Positions 21,294 to 32,063 of a stretch of 64,000 nt of DNA are shown piece after piece (positions within the stretch are counted from its first letter, which is position 1; every line of letters starts with the position of its first letter). Below the pieces are notes generated by a model that did not search any database, had not been told where the DNA came from, and worked only from the letters and a program-made list of their open reading frames with translations. Origin of the DNA: Streptomyces radiopugnans. GTDB taxonomy: Bacteria > Actinomycetota > Actinomycetes > Streptomycetales > Streptomycetaceae. The DNA lies in NCBI RefSeq assembly GCF_900110735.1, contig NZ_FOET01000003.1, forward strand, positions 1 through 64,000, given 5' to 3'. The position numbers and the translations under genes are program-made.

Positions 21294-23396
21294 GTGCCGA
21301 CGATGTCCGGCGGGAGGACCCGCATCCTGCTGGTGGACGTCCTGCCCGAGACCGCGGAGGACTTCGAGGCCGCGTTCGGCGAGGGGACCGCGTCCGGCGA
21401 GGAGGCCGAGCTGGTCCACGTCACGGCCACGAGCGTCCTGGAGCACACCGAGGGGACGCCCGGCGAACGCCGGCCCGCCGTGGCGGTGGTGGGCCGCCGG
21501 GTGCAGGCCCCGGTCGGCCTGATCCACGCGCTGCGCCCCCATCCGGCGGACCTGGCGGCGGTGGTGGTCGCCACCTCCGCCACCGACTCCCGGCTCACCA
21601 CGCTGCCGATACTCTTCCCCGCCGATCTCGTCCGCCGCGTCCCGGACGCCCGGGCCGACCTGCTGCCGCGGACGGTCCGCGAACTGCTGGAGTCCCTCTC
21701 CCGGCGGCGTGCCGAGACCGCGATGCGGGCCACCGCCCAGCGTCAGCTCGTCGCCGGCACGGTGATCAGCCGGCAGCTCGGCGAGCGCCTGCTGGGCGAG
21801 TTCCTCACCCAGGCCCCGATCGGCGCGCTCATGCTGGACGACGACGGCGCGGTGCTCGCCTGGAACCGCCGGGCCTCGGCCGTCCTGGAGCTGGACGACC
21901 ACGACTCGCTCCGCCGCCCGCTGGCCGACCTGTTCCCGCCGGACGCCCGCGCCGCGCTGCGGCAGCACCTGGACACGGCCCGGGAGCAGTCCTCCCCCGG
22001 CCCCGACGTGGTCTTCGAACGCACCAGGTCCGACGGCACCTCGCAGGCCATGCGCATAGCCCCCCAGAAGGTGACGGACTCCGAGGGCCGCGAGCGCGTC
22101 CTGGTGCTCGCCGAGGACGTCACCGACCGGCTGCACGCGCAGCGCAAGCTCGCCGAGCGCACCGGCCACGCCCTGCTCAGCGCGGAGGTCGCCGCCGCCA
22201 TGACGGCCCCCGGGCCGCTGGCCGAACGCCTGCACCGCTGTGTGCGGGCCACCGTGGACCGGCTGGGCGCCGACCGCGTCTGCCTGTGGACCCTGGCGCC
22301 GTCCGGCAGACCCGAGCCCGCCGCGTGCGCCGACGCCGACCGCACCACCGCCGCCGGCCTCCTCCACCCCGAGCACGCGGACGGAGCCCTGGTGGGGCGG
22401 ATAGCCGACCGGCAGCGCCCCCACCTGGACCTCACGCCCCCCGGCGGCCCCCCGCCCGGGACCGGACGGCCCCAGGGGTCCTTCGCCGGCTATCCGCTGG
22501 TCTCCGGCGGAGAACTGATCGGCGTGCTGACCCTGAACACCCGCCTGGCCCTGCCCGGTTCCACACTGTCCATCCTGGAGAACATCGCCGACCAGGTGGC
22601 CGTCGGCATCCAGCGGGACCGCCTGCTGCAGCGGCTGCGCGCCACCACCGAGGCCCTGGAGCACCCGCTGCTCCCGCCCCGCCTGCCCGAGCTGCCCGGT
22701 TTCGACCTGGCCGCCCGCTACCACCCCTTCGGCAGCGGCCTGCACATCGGCGGTGACTTCTACGACGCCTTCGCCGCCCCCGACGGCCGGTACGTCCTGG
22801 CGCTGGGCGACGTCTGCGGCAAGGGTCCCGGCGCCGCCGCGATCACCGGCCTGGTGCGCCACACCCTGTGGGCGGCGGCCCAGCACACCACGGATCCCGA
22901 ACACGTCCTGGGCCTGGTCAACAACGCGCTGCGCCGCCAGAACACCCCCTTCTGCACCCTCGTCTACGCCGTTCTGGAGCCTCCCTCCGACCCGGCGGCT
23001 CCCTCGGGCACCTCCGGCACCGCCCGCGTCCGGGTCGCCTCCGCCGGGCACCCGGCCCCGCTGCTGCGCCGCGCCGACGGCGGGACCGAGCTGCTGGAGG
23101 TGCGCGGCCCGCTCCTGGGCGTCCTGGACGAGCTGCACCACCCGGTGACCGAGGTGAAGCTGTCTCCGGGCGAGACCCTGGTGTTCTACACCGACGGCTT
23201 CACCGAGGGCGCCGGGGCGGAGGACCGCCGCGAGCCCGAGGACCTCGCCGCCCTGCTAGCCGGGCATCCGCTGCCGACCGGTGACGGGCGTCCCGCCGAC
23301 CGCGTGGTCGCGGCCCTGGTGGAGGACGCCCACTCCTGGTGGGGCGAGCGGCTCCGCGACGACCTGGCCGTCCTCGCCCTCAGCTACCTGGGCTGA
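21294..23396 (+). CDS. PAS-GAF-SpoIIE serine phosphatase
   Basis: 700 residues. After an N-terminal region of ~155 residues come a PAS domain (LTQAPIGALMLDDDGAVLAW, ~170-290), a GAF domain (~300-440) and a PPM/SpoIIE phosphatase (~455-700) with complete metal motifs GGDFYDAF, LGDVCGKG, VFYTDGFTEG and RDDLAVLA. Such proteins sense a small molecule and dephosphorylate anti-anti-sigma factors. No kinase or STAS partner is adjacent. GTG start with GGAGG overlapping the upstream stop region. Confidence 0.93.
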   Translation: MPTMSGGRTRILLVDVLPETAEDFEAAFGEGTASGEEAELVHVTATSVLEHTEGTPGERRPAVAVVGRRVQAPVGLIHALRPHPADLAAVVVATSATDSRLTTLPILFPADLVRRVPDARADLLPRTVRELLESLSRRRAETAMRATAQRQLVAGTVISRQLGERLLGEFLTQAPIGALMLDDDGAVLAWNRRASAVLELDDHDSLRRPLADLFPPDARAALRQHLDTAREQSSPGPDVVFERTRSDGTSQAMRIAPQKVTDSEGRERVLVLAEDVTDRLHAQRKLAERTGHALLSAEVAAAMTAPGPLAERLHRCVRATVDRLGADRVCLWTLAPSGRPEPAACADADRTTAAGLLHPEHADGALVGRIADRQRPHLDLTPPGGPPPGTGRPQGSFAGYPLVSGGELIGVLTLNTRLALPGSTLSILENIADQVAVGIQRDRLLQRLRATTEALEHPLLPPRLPELPGFDLAARYHPFGSGLHIGGDFYDAFAAPDGRYVLALGDVCGKGPGAAAITGLVRHTLWAAAQHTTDPEHVLGLVNNALRRQNTPFCTLVYAVLEPPSDPAAPSGTSGTARVRVASAGHPAPLLRRADGGTELLEVRGPLLGVLDELHHPVTEVKLSPGETLVFYTDGFTEGAGAEDRREPEDLAALLAGHPLPTGDGRPADRVVAALVEDAHSWWGERLRDDLAVLALSYLG

Positions 23397-23429
23397 GCAC
23401 CGCTCCCGGCCGGGCGCCGCCGCCCGCTC

Positions 23430-24809
23430 TCAGGGGCGGGCCCGGAGGTTGGTGCCGTTCAGGCACAGGGCGATGTTGCGGACCGCGGCGGTGAGTTCCT
23501 CGATCACGCGGGCGGCCTGCTCGGCGTCGTGGAAGGCGGGGCGGTCGGCGGACGCGGACAGGGAGCTGCTGAGGTCCTCCGTGAGCCGGCGCATCGCGTC
23601 CAGCTCCTCGGCGGGCGGCGCGGTGGGCGGTACGGCGGGGGTGTCGGCGGCCGCGGGCTCCGCCGGAGGGGCAGGCGGGGCCGACGGGGTCGGCGGTGCC
23701 GGTGCCGCGGGGGCGGCCGGGGTCGCCGGGACGAGGGGCACGGGCTCCGGCGCGGGCGCGGGCGCGGGCTCCGCGGACTGGGCGGACTGGGCGGGCGGCT
23801 GCGGTTGCGGTTGCGGCCGCTCGGGCGCGGGCGCGGGCTGGGATGCGGCCTCGGCGGCACCCGTGCCCGGGGCCGCCACAGCGGCGGGCGCGGCCGGAGC
23901 GGCAGGCGCCGCGGATGCCGCGGGTGCCGCGGGTGCCGCGGGTGCCGCGGGTGCCGCGGGCACCGCCGCGGGGGCGGCCTCCGCCGCACCCGCACCGTTC
24001 GCCGCCGGAACGTTCCACCCCCCGGCGGACCTGGACGCGTCCGGCGAGAACCTGGTCTGCGGCGGCAGTACGTTCTCGGCGGTGCCCGGGGACCACAGCG
24101 GCGCCGTCGGCTGCGGCGCGGTGGGGACGTGCTCGGCCTTCCACTGCAGCCGGTAGCACTCGACCTGGTCGGCGCAGGCGGTGCGGGCGTGGAAGATCGC
24201 GCTGCCCTCGCCCAGGTCGGGGTACCAGAGGTTCGGTCCGGGGAAGCGCACCGTCCGCATCCGGGGCTTGATGGGTTCCGCGCAGCCGATGCAGCAGCCC
24301 GCCGGTACGCACAGGCCCGCGCCCTCCTTCTGCGCGGCGGCGCGGGGACCGATCTCCCCGCGGTACTCCCCGTTGCTGCAGGGCGGCAGTTCGCCGCAGG
24401 TGCGGCAGACCGCGTAGTGCTCCGGCAGGACCTGCCAGCCGTGGCTGATGGGCGCGCACCAGTGCTTGGGCGCGGAGCGCGGGAAGTTCTCGTTGCGCAG
24501 GACCAGCACCACGGGCCTCTTGTAGAAGTCGGCCCGCTCGGGGGGCTGCGCGTTCAGCCGCCCGTTCATCCGGCGCAGGTCCTCCGAGTGCCGCCACAGT
24601 TCGAGGTGCTCGCGCCAGGCCTGCTCGTAGGAGAGCGGCCAGGGGTGGTCCCGGTACTCGTCGATCTCCAGGATCCGCCAGGGCTGCCGGTCGAAGACGA
24701 CGACGTGCCCGCTCCTCAGGCGCAGGTGCGTACCGTTGTCGCCTTCCTTGGGCCAGTCGATGCGGCCGACGCGGGTGGGCTGGTCGGGGAGCCCTTCGCG
24801 AACATGCAT
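23430..24809 (-). CDS. Hypothetical protein: Cys-rich N-terminal half plus long Ala/Pro-rich tail
   Basis: 459 residues. The first ~235 are globular: HLRLRSGHVVVFDRQPWRI and EIDEYRDHPWPL, then a cysteine cluster (CRTCGELPPCS, CVPAGCCIGCAEP) consistent with two zinc sites. Residues ~275-395 are Ala/Pro-rich and partly encoded by six 9-nt repeats. The C-terminal ~60 residues are helical (AARVIEELTAAVRNIALCL). The ATG has CGAGGAG upstream. No family recognised with confidence; a Streptomyces-specific scaffold is possible. Confidence 0.75.
   Translation of the reverse strand: MHVREGLPDQPTRVGRIDWPKEGDNGTHLRLRSGHVVVFDRQPWRILEIDEYRDHPWPLSYEQAWREHLELWRHSEDLRRMNGRLNAQPPERADFYKRPVVLVLRNENFPRSAPKHWCAPISHGWQVLPEHYAVCRTCGELPPCSNGEYRGEIGPRAAAQKEGAGLCVPAGCCIGCAEPIKPRMRTVRFPGPNLWYPDLGEGSAIFHARTACADQVECYRLQWKAEHVPTAPQPTAPLWSPGTAENVLPPQTRFSPDASRSAGGWNVPAANGAGAAEAAPAAVPAAPAAPAAPAAPAASAAPAAPAAPAAVAAPGTGAAEAASQPAPAPERPQPQPQPPAQSAQSAEPAPAPAPEPVPLVPATPAAPAAPAPPTPSAPPAPPAEPAAADTPAVPPTAPPAEELDAMRRLTEDLSSSLSASADRPAFHDAEQAARVIEELTAAVRNIALCLNGTNLRARP
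23908..23961. repeat. Six tandem 9-bp units GCCGCGG(G/A)(T/C) inside a coding region
   Basis: Units start at 23908, 23917, 23926, 23935, 23944 and 23953. They encode Ala-Ala-Pro steps on the minus strand and keep the reading frame, so copy number can change without breaking the gene. Confidence 0.9.
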
Positions 24810-25120
24810 GCCACGCTCCTCGGCAACGGGACAACTATGGTCAACATGGAGCAGTTTCCACCATTCTGGATCATTTCGGACCTTTAGCCGTTCAGACACG
24901 CGCACCGCCCGCCGTCCCGCCCGCCCCCTCCGGCAGCCTCCGTGACGCGTCGTCAGCCAGGACCGCCGGGCAGAACCGTCCGGCGGCCCGCCGGGCGGCA
25001 CCGTCGGGAAGCGCCGGTACGCGGCGTCCCGCACCCGGCGTCCGGCCGTGCCGGCACCGGGTGTTCCCGTGAGTATTAACCTTTTGCCCGAGCTTCCCCG
25101 CGAATGGTTGGCTGCCCGCC
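24810..25120. other. 311-bp divergent intergenic region
   Basis: It separates the Cys-rich/Ala-Pro gene from the FusB-like gene. An AT-richer stretch at 24835-24890 on the first side and the sequence GAGTATTAAC at about 25070 on the other could hold promoters for the two directions. No gene or structured RNA is seen. Confidence 0.5.
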
Positions 25121-25624
25121 ATGAGACCCGTGACCGAGAAGGAAATCCGCGCGTCGTTCGTCAACTGCTCCAAGGGCGAGGCGAAGCGCATGGCACTGCC
25201 GCGCGATCTGACCGAACAGCCCTGGGACGACCTGGACTTCCTCGGCTGGCGCGACCCCGCGGCCCCCGACCGCTGCTGCGTCGTCGTCGAACGCGGCGGT
25301 CTGCTCACGGGCGTGGCGCTCCGCTCCCCCGCCCGGCAGCCGGGCCGCGCCCGCCGCGGCGGCGGCGGCATGTGCTCGCTGTGCCTGACCACGCACCCGG
25401 CCGACGGCGTGGCCCTGATGGCCGCCCCCAAGGCAGGCCGGGCCGGGCGCGAGGGCGACTCGGTCGGGCTGTACATGTGCGCCGACCTCGCCTGCTCCCT
25501 GTACGTGCGCGGCAGGAGGCTCCCCGACGGCGGCGGACGGCTGGAGGAGTCGCTGACGGTGGAGGAGCAGGCGGAGCGCACCAGGGCCAACCTCCTCGCC
25601 TTCCTCGACCGCCTCCACGCGTGA
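25121..25624 (+). CDS. FBP-domain (FusB-like, EF-G-binding) zinc-finger protein
   Basis: 167 residues. An N-terminal helical domain (EKEIRASFVNCSKGEAKRM) is followed by a treble-clef-like zinc site, CSLC near residue 85 and CADLAC near residue 124, as in the FusB/FBP C-terminal domain. FusB proteins bind elongation factor G and confer fusidic-acid resistance in staphylococci; in Streptomyces the role is not established. The stop codon overlaps the GTG of the next gene by 4 bp. Confidence 0.85.
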   Translation: MRPVTEKEIRASFVNCSKGEAKRMALPRDLTEQPWDDLDFLGWRDPAAPDRCCVVVERGGLLTGVALRSPARQPGRARRGGGGMCSLCLTTHPADGVALMAAPKAGRAGREGDSVGLYMCADLACSLYVRGRRLPDGGGRLEESLTVEEQAERTRANLLAFLDRLHA

Positions 25625-26373
25625 GCATCGGCCCGGAGCAGCTCGCGGCCGTCGGCCTCCTGGCCCTGGTCGCCCACGGCCTCAAGGGCCTCACCGGCTT
25701 CGGGCCCGCGACCCTGTTCGTACCGGTGGCGTCGCTGCTGTTCGGCCAGCCGACCGCCGTCGCCGCCTCCGGGGTCCTGGACGCCACCTCCGGTGCGGCC
25801 CTCACCGCCGCGGACCGGAGCGTCCGCCGGGTCCGGGAGGGCCTGCTGACAGGCGTGTTCATGGCGGTGGGGACGGTCGCCGGGGTGGTGGCCCTGACCC
25901 GTGTGCCCGAGGCCGTGGCCGCCGCCGCCCTGGTGCTGGCGGTGCTCGCCGGACTGTTCTCGGTGGTGGACGCCGGGCGGCGGGGCCCGGTGCGCGAATC
26001 CCGGCCGCTGGACGCCCGTGACGGGGCGGCCGGTCTGCTGGCCGGGTTCGTCGGCGGCCTCACCGGAGTCGGCGGGCCGCCGCTCGTCGTCCACCTCCAG
26101 CGCGTCCTGACGCCTCACGACCTCAGGGCCGTGGTGACGCGCGTCCTGCTGGTGTCGGCCGTGGTGCGGGTCGCCACGTTCCTCGCCGTCGGCGACGACG
26201 CGCAGGTCGCGGACGCGCTGCTGCTGGCGGCGGTGTGCCTGCCGCCGCAGCTCGCCGGGCTCCTGGCGGGCACCCGCATCTCCCGCCGCACCTCCCCGGC
26301 CCGCCTGGCGGCGGTCAACGGCGCGGTCGTCGCCGTCTCCGTCCTGCTCGCCGCCCTGGGCGCCCTGCTGTAG
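25621..26373 (+). CDS. Sulfite exporter TauE/SafE (TSUP) family permease
   Basis: 250 residues with about eight hydrophobic helices. Two family repeats are visible, each with a glycine-rich loop: LKGLTGFGPATLFVPVASLLF near the N-terminus and FVGGLTGVGGPPLVVHLQR mid-protein. TSUP permeases move sulfite, sulfoacetate or similar organic anions. The GTG start overlaps the upstream stop (GTGA), implying co-translation with the FusB-like gene. Confidence 0.9.
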   Translation: MSIGPEQLAAVGLLALVAHGLKGLTGFGPATLFVPVASLLFGQPTAVAASGVLDATSGAALTAADRSVRRVREGLLTGVFMAVGTVAGVVALTRVPEAVAAAALVLAVLAGLFSVVDAGRRGPVRESRPLDARDGAAGLLAGFVGGLTGVGGPPLVVHLQRVLTPHDLRAVVTRVLLVSAVVRVATFLAVGDDAQVADALLLAAVCLPPQLAGLLAGTRISRRTSPARLAAVNGAVVAVSVLLAALGALL

Positions 26374-26460
26374 TGCCCCGCCGCCCGCCGGAGGGCCCCG
26401 CCGGGCGCGAGGCGCCCGGACCGGCGGCGGATCGGACCGGCGGCGGGCCGGAACGACGCG

Positions 26461-26484
26461 GGCGCCGGGGGCGGCCCCGGCGCC
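26461..26484. terminator. 10-bp GC hairpin between convergent genes
   Basis: Arms 26461-26470 and 26475-26484 are perfectly complementary with a GCGG loop. It lies between the TSUP permease and the convergent TerD-fusion gene. Confidence 0.65.
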
Positions 26485-26501
26485 TCCGGACGGCCCCAGG
26501 G

Positions 26502-28541
26502 TCAGCCCGCAGACACTCCGGTCCCCTGCCGACGAGGCGGACGGCCCTCAAGGTGGGTGACGACACCGGAATGGAACCGGTGAACGGCGTCGTCGACGCT
26601 GCGGATGAACCCCGTCTCGGCGTTGCCCCGTGCGACGCCCATGCCTTTGAAGAGGGACAGCCGGAAGCCGGTGATCCGTGCACCGTCCCTCGGAAGCATG
26701 TCGCCCGGTTCCGGACGGAGCCGTTCCAGAGTGCCGCGTGGGCCTCCGCCCTGGCCTTCGACCAGAGTCTCCACATGGAGGTCCGCCGGGGCTCCGGCGA
26801 GCTGCCGTACCAGGCGTTTAGCCCAGCTGAGGGGGTAGCCCTGCTCGGGAGCGGGGATCTCGATGGATGTACGCAGCTTGCCGGTGCGCAGGTCGGCGGT
26901 GATCGCGAGGACCCCCGGCGTCCCCTCGATGCGCAGTTCCGCGTGCAGACGGCCGTCCTCGCAGAACCGGTCTGCCAGAGCAGCACGGCGGGAGTGCGGT
27001 TCGGTGCCGCGCCGGGCACGCTGGACGGGCAGGACCTTCTGGCCGAGTTCGCCGCCGAGCCGCAGGCAGACCTGGCGGACTAGCCGCTCCCAGCTTTCGA
27101 TGACCTCCAGGGCGCGCTGGTCGCCCTGGCAGAGGGTCTCGGTGTCGATGGCATTGCGTACCGGCACCCAGGCCGGACCCATGTTCTGGAAGCCGTGGCA
27201 GCCGGAGTTCTCGTGCTGGAGGTAGTGCAGGAGTTCTTGGAGAAGCCAGGCGTGGGCGGCGTTGCCGACGCCTTCGTGGCGGATCAGCATCTGGGCCTGG
27301 TGCGCCACCTCGGCCCAGGACAGGTGTCGCAGGGCGACCTTGTGCTTGCGCCGGCGGTCGATCCTGACGTCGACCAGAGGGCTGCCCTCCAGGGCCACGT
27401 CGTTGGACAACGTGATCACGGCCTCGTAGCCGCGCCGTGCGGCGATGTCCATGTAGTCCTGGACCTGTTCGGCTCTGAGCGGGTTGCCATTGGTCTTGGT
27501 CTCCACCAGGGCCGTCCAGAGCCTGCCCGCGCGCTCGACCCTGATCACGCCGTCCGGCCGCTTCGGGGAGTCCCCGTGCGGCAGCGAGACCTCGGTGAAC
27601 GTCTCCATCCGGCCTGCCGGGGCACCGAAGGCGGCGGTGATGCTGCGGCCGAATTCCGGTACCTGGGCCATCACTGACAGCAGGATCGAAGTCGCCCGCG
27701 TCTCACGCTCCCTGTCGCTCTTCAGCGAGGAGACGGGGAAGAGGCGGGCGGGCCTCCAGGATTCGTTCTCGGCCAGGGACTTCTTGGCGACCCTGGGCAG
27801 TGTGACCTTCTTCCGGGCCGTGCGGGGGCGTCGTGCCGGGGCCCCGTCCGCCACCGGCGCCGGCTCCCGGCGAGTCGCCTGTCTGGGGACGCCTGGCAGC
27901 GGCCCGGTGGGAGGCTCCACGCCCCCAGCGGTGTCCGTCCGCTGTCCCGGTTCGGGCTCCGCCGCTTCCTCCCCGGCTGCGTCGTCCTCAGCCGCGTCGT
28001 CCTCGACGTCGATTCCGAAATCGGTTGCCAGACCCGCCAGGCCGGTCTCATAGCCCTGACCGACCGCCCGGAACTTCCAGTCCTCTCCTCGCCGGTAGAG
28101 CTCACCGAAGATGAAGGCGCTTTCCGCACCGGCATCATCGACCGAGAACTCGAGCAGGGCCTCGCCGGTGCTGTCGGCGAGCACCACCCCAAGGCCTTCG
28201 AGAGCACCGAACCGGGCACCGCCGTAGCGGCTCGCCCCGACGACGATGCGCTCGACGTCCGATGGCATCGCGGCCAGATCGAGACTGATGCGGTCCTCGC
28301 TGCCATTCGCCGTCGGAGTCTTCCCCAGTAGTTGCACGCTGCCGTCGGCGGCGACCGGGTTGTTGTAGAAGAAGAAGTCCGCATCGCTGCGCACCTTGCC
28401 GTCGGCGCCCAGAAGCAGGACTGAGACATCCGCGTCCCCGTCCCCCGTAGCGCTGCTCCAGTTCAGGCTCAGCACCACGGAGCCCGTGTTCTCACTCAGA
28501 GCCGCCAGGCCGACGTTGGCGCCCTTGACCATCTTGTGCAT
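26502..28541 (-). CDS. TerD stress domain fused to a PD-(D/E)XK nuclease-like domain
   Basis: 679 residues. Residues ~1-185 are a TerD domain (VVLSLNWSS, DADFFFYNNP, FIFGELYRRGEDWKFRAVGQGY), a calcium-binding module of tellurium-resistance/stress proteins. A charged Pro/Arg linker follows to ~270. Residues ~290-430 contain D330, E347 and K349 in RPDGVIRV and LVETKTNG, the arrangement of a PD-(D/E)XK restriction-endonuclease fold. The remaining ~240 residues are helical then beta-rich and unidentified. The start MHKMVKG has GGGGGG five bases upstream. TerD-nuclease links fit a DNA-processing stress response, but no other ter gene is nearby. Confidence 0.85.
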   Translation of the reverse strand: MHKMVKGANVGLAALSENTGSVVLSLNWSSATGDGDADVSVLLLGADGKVRSDADFFFYNNPVAADGSVQLLGKTPTANGSEDRISLDLAAMPSDVERIVVGASRYGGARFGALEGLGVVLADSTGEALLEFSVDDAGAESAFIFGELYRRGEDWKFRAVGQGYETGLAGLATDFGIDVEDDAAEDDAAGEEAAEPEPGQRTDTAGGVEPPTGPLPGVPRQATRREPAPVADGAPARRPRTARKKVTLPRVAKKSLAENESWRPARLFPVSSLKSDRERETRATSILLSVMAQVPEFGRSITAAFGAPAGRMETFTEVSLPHGDSPKRPDGVIRVERAGRLWTALVETKTNGNPLRAEQVQDYMDIAARRGYEAVITLSNDVALEGSPLVDVRIDRRRKHKVALRHLSWAEVAHQAQMLIRHEGVGNAAHAWLLQELLHYLQHENSGCHGFQNMGPAWVPVRNAIDTETLCQGDQRALEVIESWERLVRQVCLRLGGELGQKVLPVQRARRGTEPHSRRAALADRFCEDGRLHAELRIEGTPGVLAITADLRTGKLRTSIEIPAPEQGYPLSWAKRLVRQLAGAPADLHVETLVEGQGGGPRGTLERLRPEPGDMLPRDGARITGFRLSLFKGMGVARGNAETGFIRSVDDAVHRFHSGVVTHLEGRPPRRQGTGVSAG

Positions 28542-28751
28542 GTGCCCCCCCAAGTACACGGCCGCGCCGGGGCACCGGCGACCGACCGCTCGCTGTTCCG
28601 TGACGTGGCGCACACTCCCCTTGTGCGCAGGGTGAACCCTAATCCGGAAAGCCGCGTTCCGCCGGGGAACCGGGCAAGTGGTGCGGACGACGGCACGGGA
28701 CAGGACTCGGTTCCCGCCCCGGGCCGTCTGGTCACCCGCCCGTCATACGAC

Positions 28752-30565
<1,814 letters not shown>

Positions 30566-30699
30566 TTTGACGGCCGTTCAGGCGGCCGGGCGACGCACCC
30601 GGAGGGAGGGGACGTGAGCGCTTCCGACGGCGGCTGACGCCGCGCACCGGACGACCGCACCGCCTCCCCGCCCGTGCCGCACCCAGCGAGGTAGAGCCC

Positions 30700-31983
30700 T
30701 TGTCCATCGTTCTCCCGCCATCCGCCGCCCCGCGCTCCGCCTATCCCGCCGACGTCCTGCCCGAGCCGGTCCGCCGACGGCTGCTGGAGCTGGCGCGGGG
30801 CGAGGCGCCCGTCTCCGCCTACCTCTACGACGGTCGGGCCGCCGCCGCGCGCGCCCGCGAGCTGCGCGCGGCGCTGCCGGAGTGGGCGGCCGTCCACTAC
30901 GCGGTGAAGGCCAACTCCTTCCCCGGCGTCGTACGGGCGCTGGCCCCGTACGTGGACGGCTTCGAGGTCGCCTCGCGCACCGAGCTGGAGCTGGCCCTGG
31001 CCGCCCTCCGGGAGCGGGACGGCTCCCCTTCCGGCGGTTCCTCCCCCGTACCCGTCGTCGCCGCCGGGCCGGCCAAGTCGGTGCCCGTGCTGACCGCCCT
31101 GGTGCGCGCCGGGATCGAGGCGATCAACGCCGAGAGCCTGCTGGAGCTCCACCGCATCAGCCGCATCGCCGTCGCCGAGGGCACCACCGCCCGTGTGGCG
31201 CTGCGCGTCAACCCCGCCGCCGGGCCCGTCTCGGCGCAGGCCTCCGGTTCGCTGCGCATGGGCGGGCAGGCGTCGCAGTTCGGGGTGCCCGAGCCCGATG
31301 TGCCCGGGGTTCTGGAGCAGGCGCTGCGGCTGCCGGGCCTGGACGTCACCGGCTTCCACATCCACGCCGCCTCCAACAACCTCGACGCCGCCGCCCAGGC
31401 CGCCCACCTGCGCCGGTGCGTGGAGTGGAGCACGGCGATCGCCCGGGAGCACGGCGTGGACCTGCGCATGGTCGACGTCGGCGGCGGCATAGGCGTGGCC
31501 TTCGAGGAACTCGCGGGCGAGCGGCCCTTCGACGTCTCCCGCTTCGGCGAGCTGGTCGCGCGGAGCGAGCCGCCGCCGGGCGTGCGGGTGGTCCTGGAGC
31601 CGGGCCGCTTCCTGGTGGCCGACTGCGGCTGGTACGCGGCCGAGGTCACCGACGTCAAGCACAGCTACGGCACCGCCTTCGCCGTGCTGCGCGGCGGCAT
31701 CAACCACTTCCAGCTCCCCACCTCCTGGGACCTGGTCCACAACATCGCCGTCCTGCCCGTCGACCGCTGGCCCGACGGCCTGCCGCGCCCGGAGGCGGCC
31801 GGTACGCGCGTCACCGTCGTCGGCGAACTGTGCACCCCCGAGGACACCCTGCTGCGCGATGTCCGGGTGGACCGAGTCCGAGCGGGGGATCTGGTCGTTT
31901 TCCCCTACGCGGGCTCCTACGGCTGGGAGTTCGCGATGCACGGCTTCCTCGGCCACCCCGTCGCGGAACGCCACCTGCTGTGA
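30700..31983 (+). CDS. Fold-type III PLP decarboxylase (DAP/ornithine decarboxylase-like) of siderophore operon
   Basis: 427 residues with the alanine-racemase-type barrel. The PLP lysine is K70 in HYAVKANS. FHIHAASNNLD, VDVGGGIGV and LEPGRFLVA bind cofactor phosphate, and GELCTPEDTL carries the active-site cysteine from the partner subunit. It resembles lysA and also SbnH, which decarboxylates a citrate-linked diamino acid during staphyloferrin B assembly. First gene after the iron box; TTG start with GAGG upstream. Substrate unknown: free lysine/ornithine or a citryl-amino-acid intermediate. Confidence 0.9.
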   Translation: MSIVLPPSAAPRSAYPADVLPEPVRRRLLELARGEAPVSAYLYDGRAAAARARELRAALPEWAAVHYAVKANSFPGVVRALAPYVDGFEVASRTELELALAALRERDGSPSGGSSPVPVVAAGPAKSVPVLTALVRAGIEAINAESLLELHRISRIAVAEGTTARVALRVNPAAGPVSAQASGSLRMGGQASQFGVPEPDVPGVLEQALRLPGLDVTGFHIHAASNNLDAAAQAAHLRRCVEWSTAIAREHGVDLRMVDVGGGIGVAFEELAGERPFDVSRFGELVARSEPPPGVRVVLEPGRFLVADCGWYAAEVTDVKHSYGTAFAVLRGGINHFQLPTSWDLVHNIAVLPVDRWPDGLPRPEAAGTRVTVVGELCTPEDTLLRDVRVDRVRAGDLVVFPYAGSYGWEFAMHGFLGHPVAERHLL

Positions 31984-32063
31984 CCACCGACCGCCCCCGG
32001 AGACGGCCGCCGGGCCGTACCGCCACCGCATTCCTCCTGACGGAGCAACGGAGCGACAACGCG

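Noticed and set aside
20040..23141. 1,033-codon minus-strand ORF
   Set aside because: Antisense shadow of the acyl-CoA dehydrogenase and SpoIIE phosphatase; composition is low-complexity Gly/Gln/Ala and it has no domain.
23908..23961. Tandem repeats considered as a CRISPR-like array
   Set aside because: The units are 9 bp, contiguous, without spacers, and keep reading frame inside a gene.
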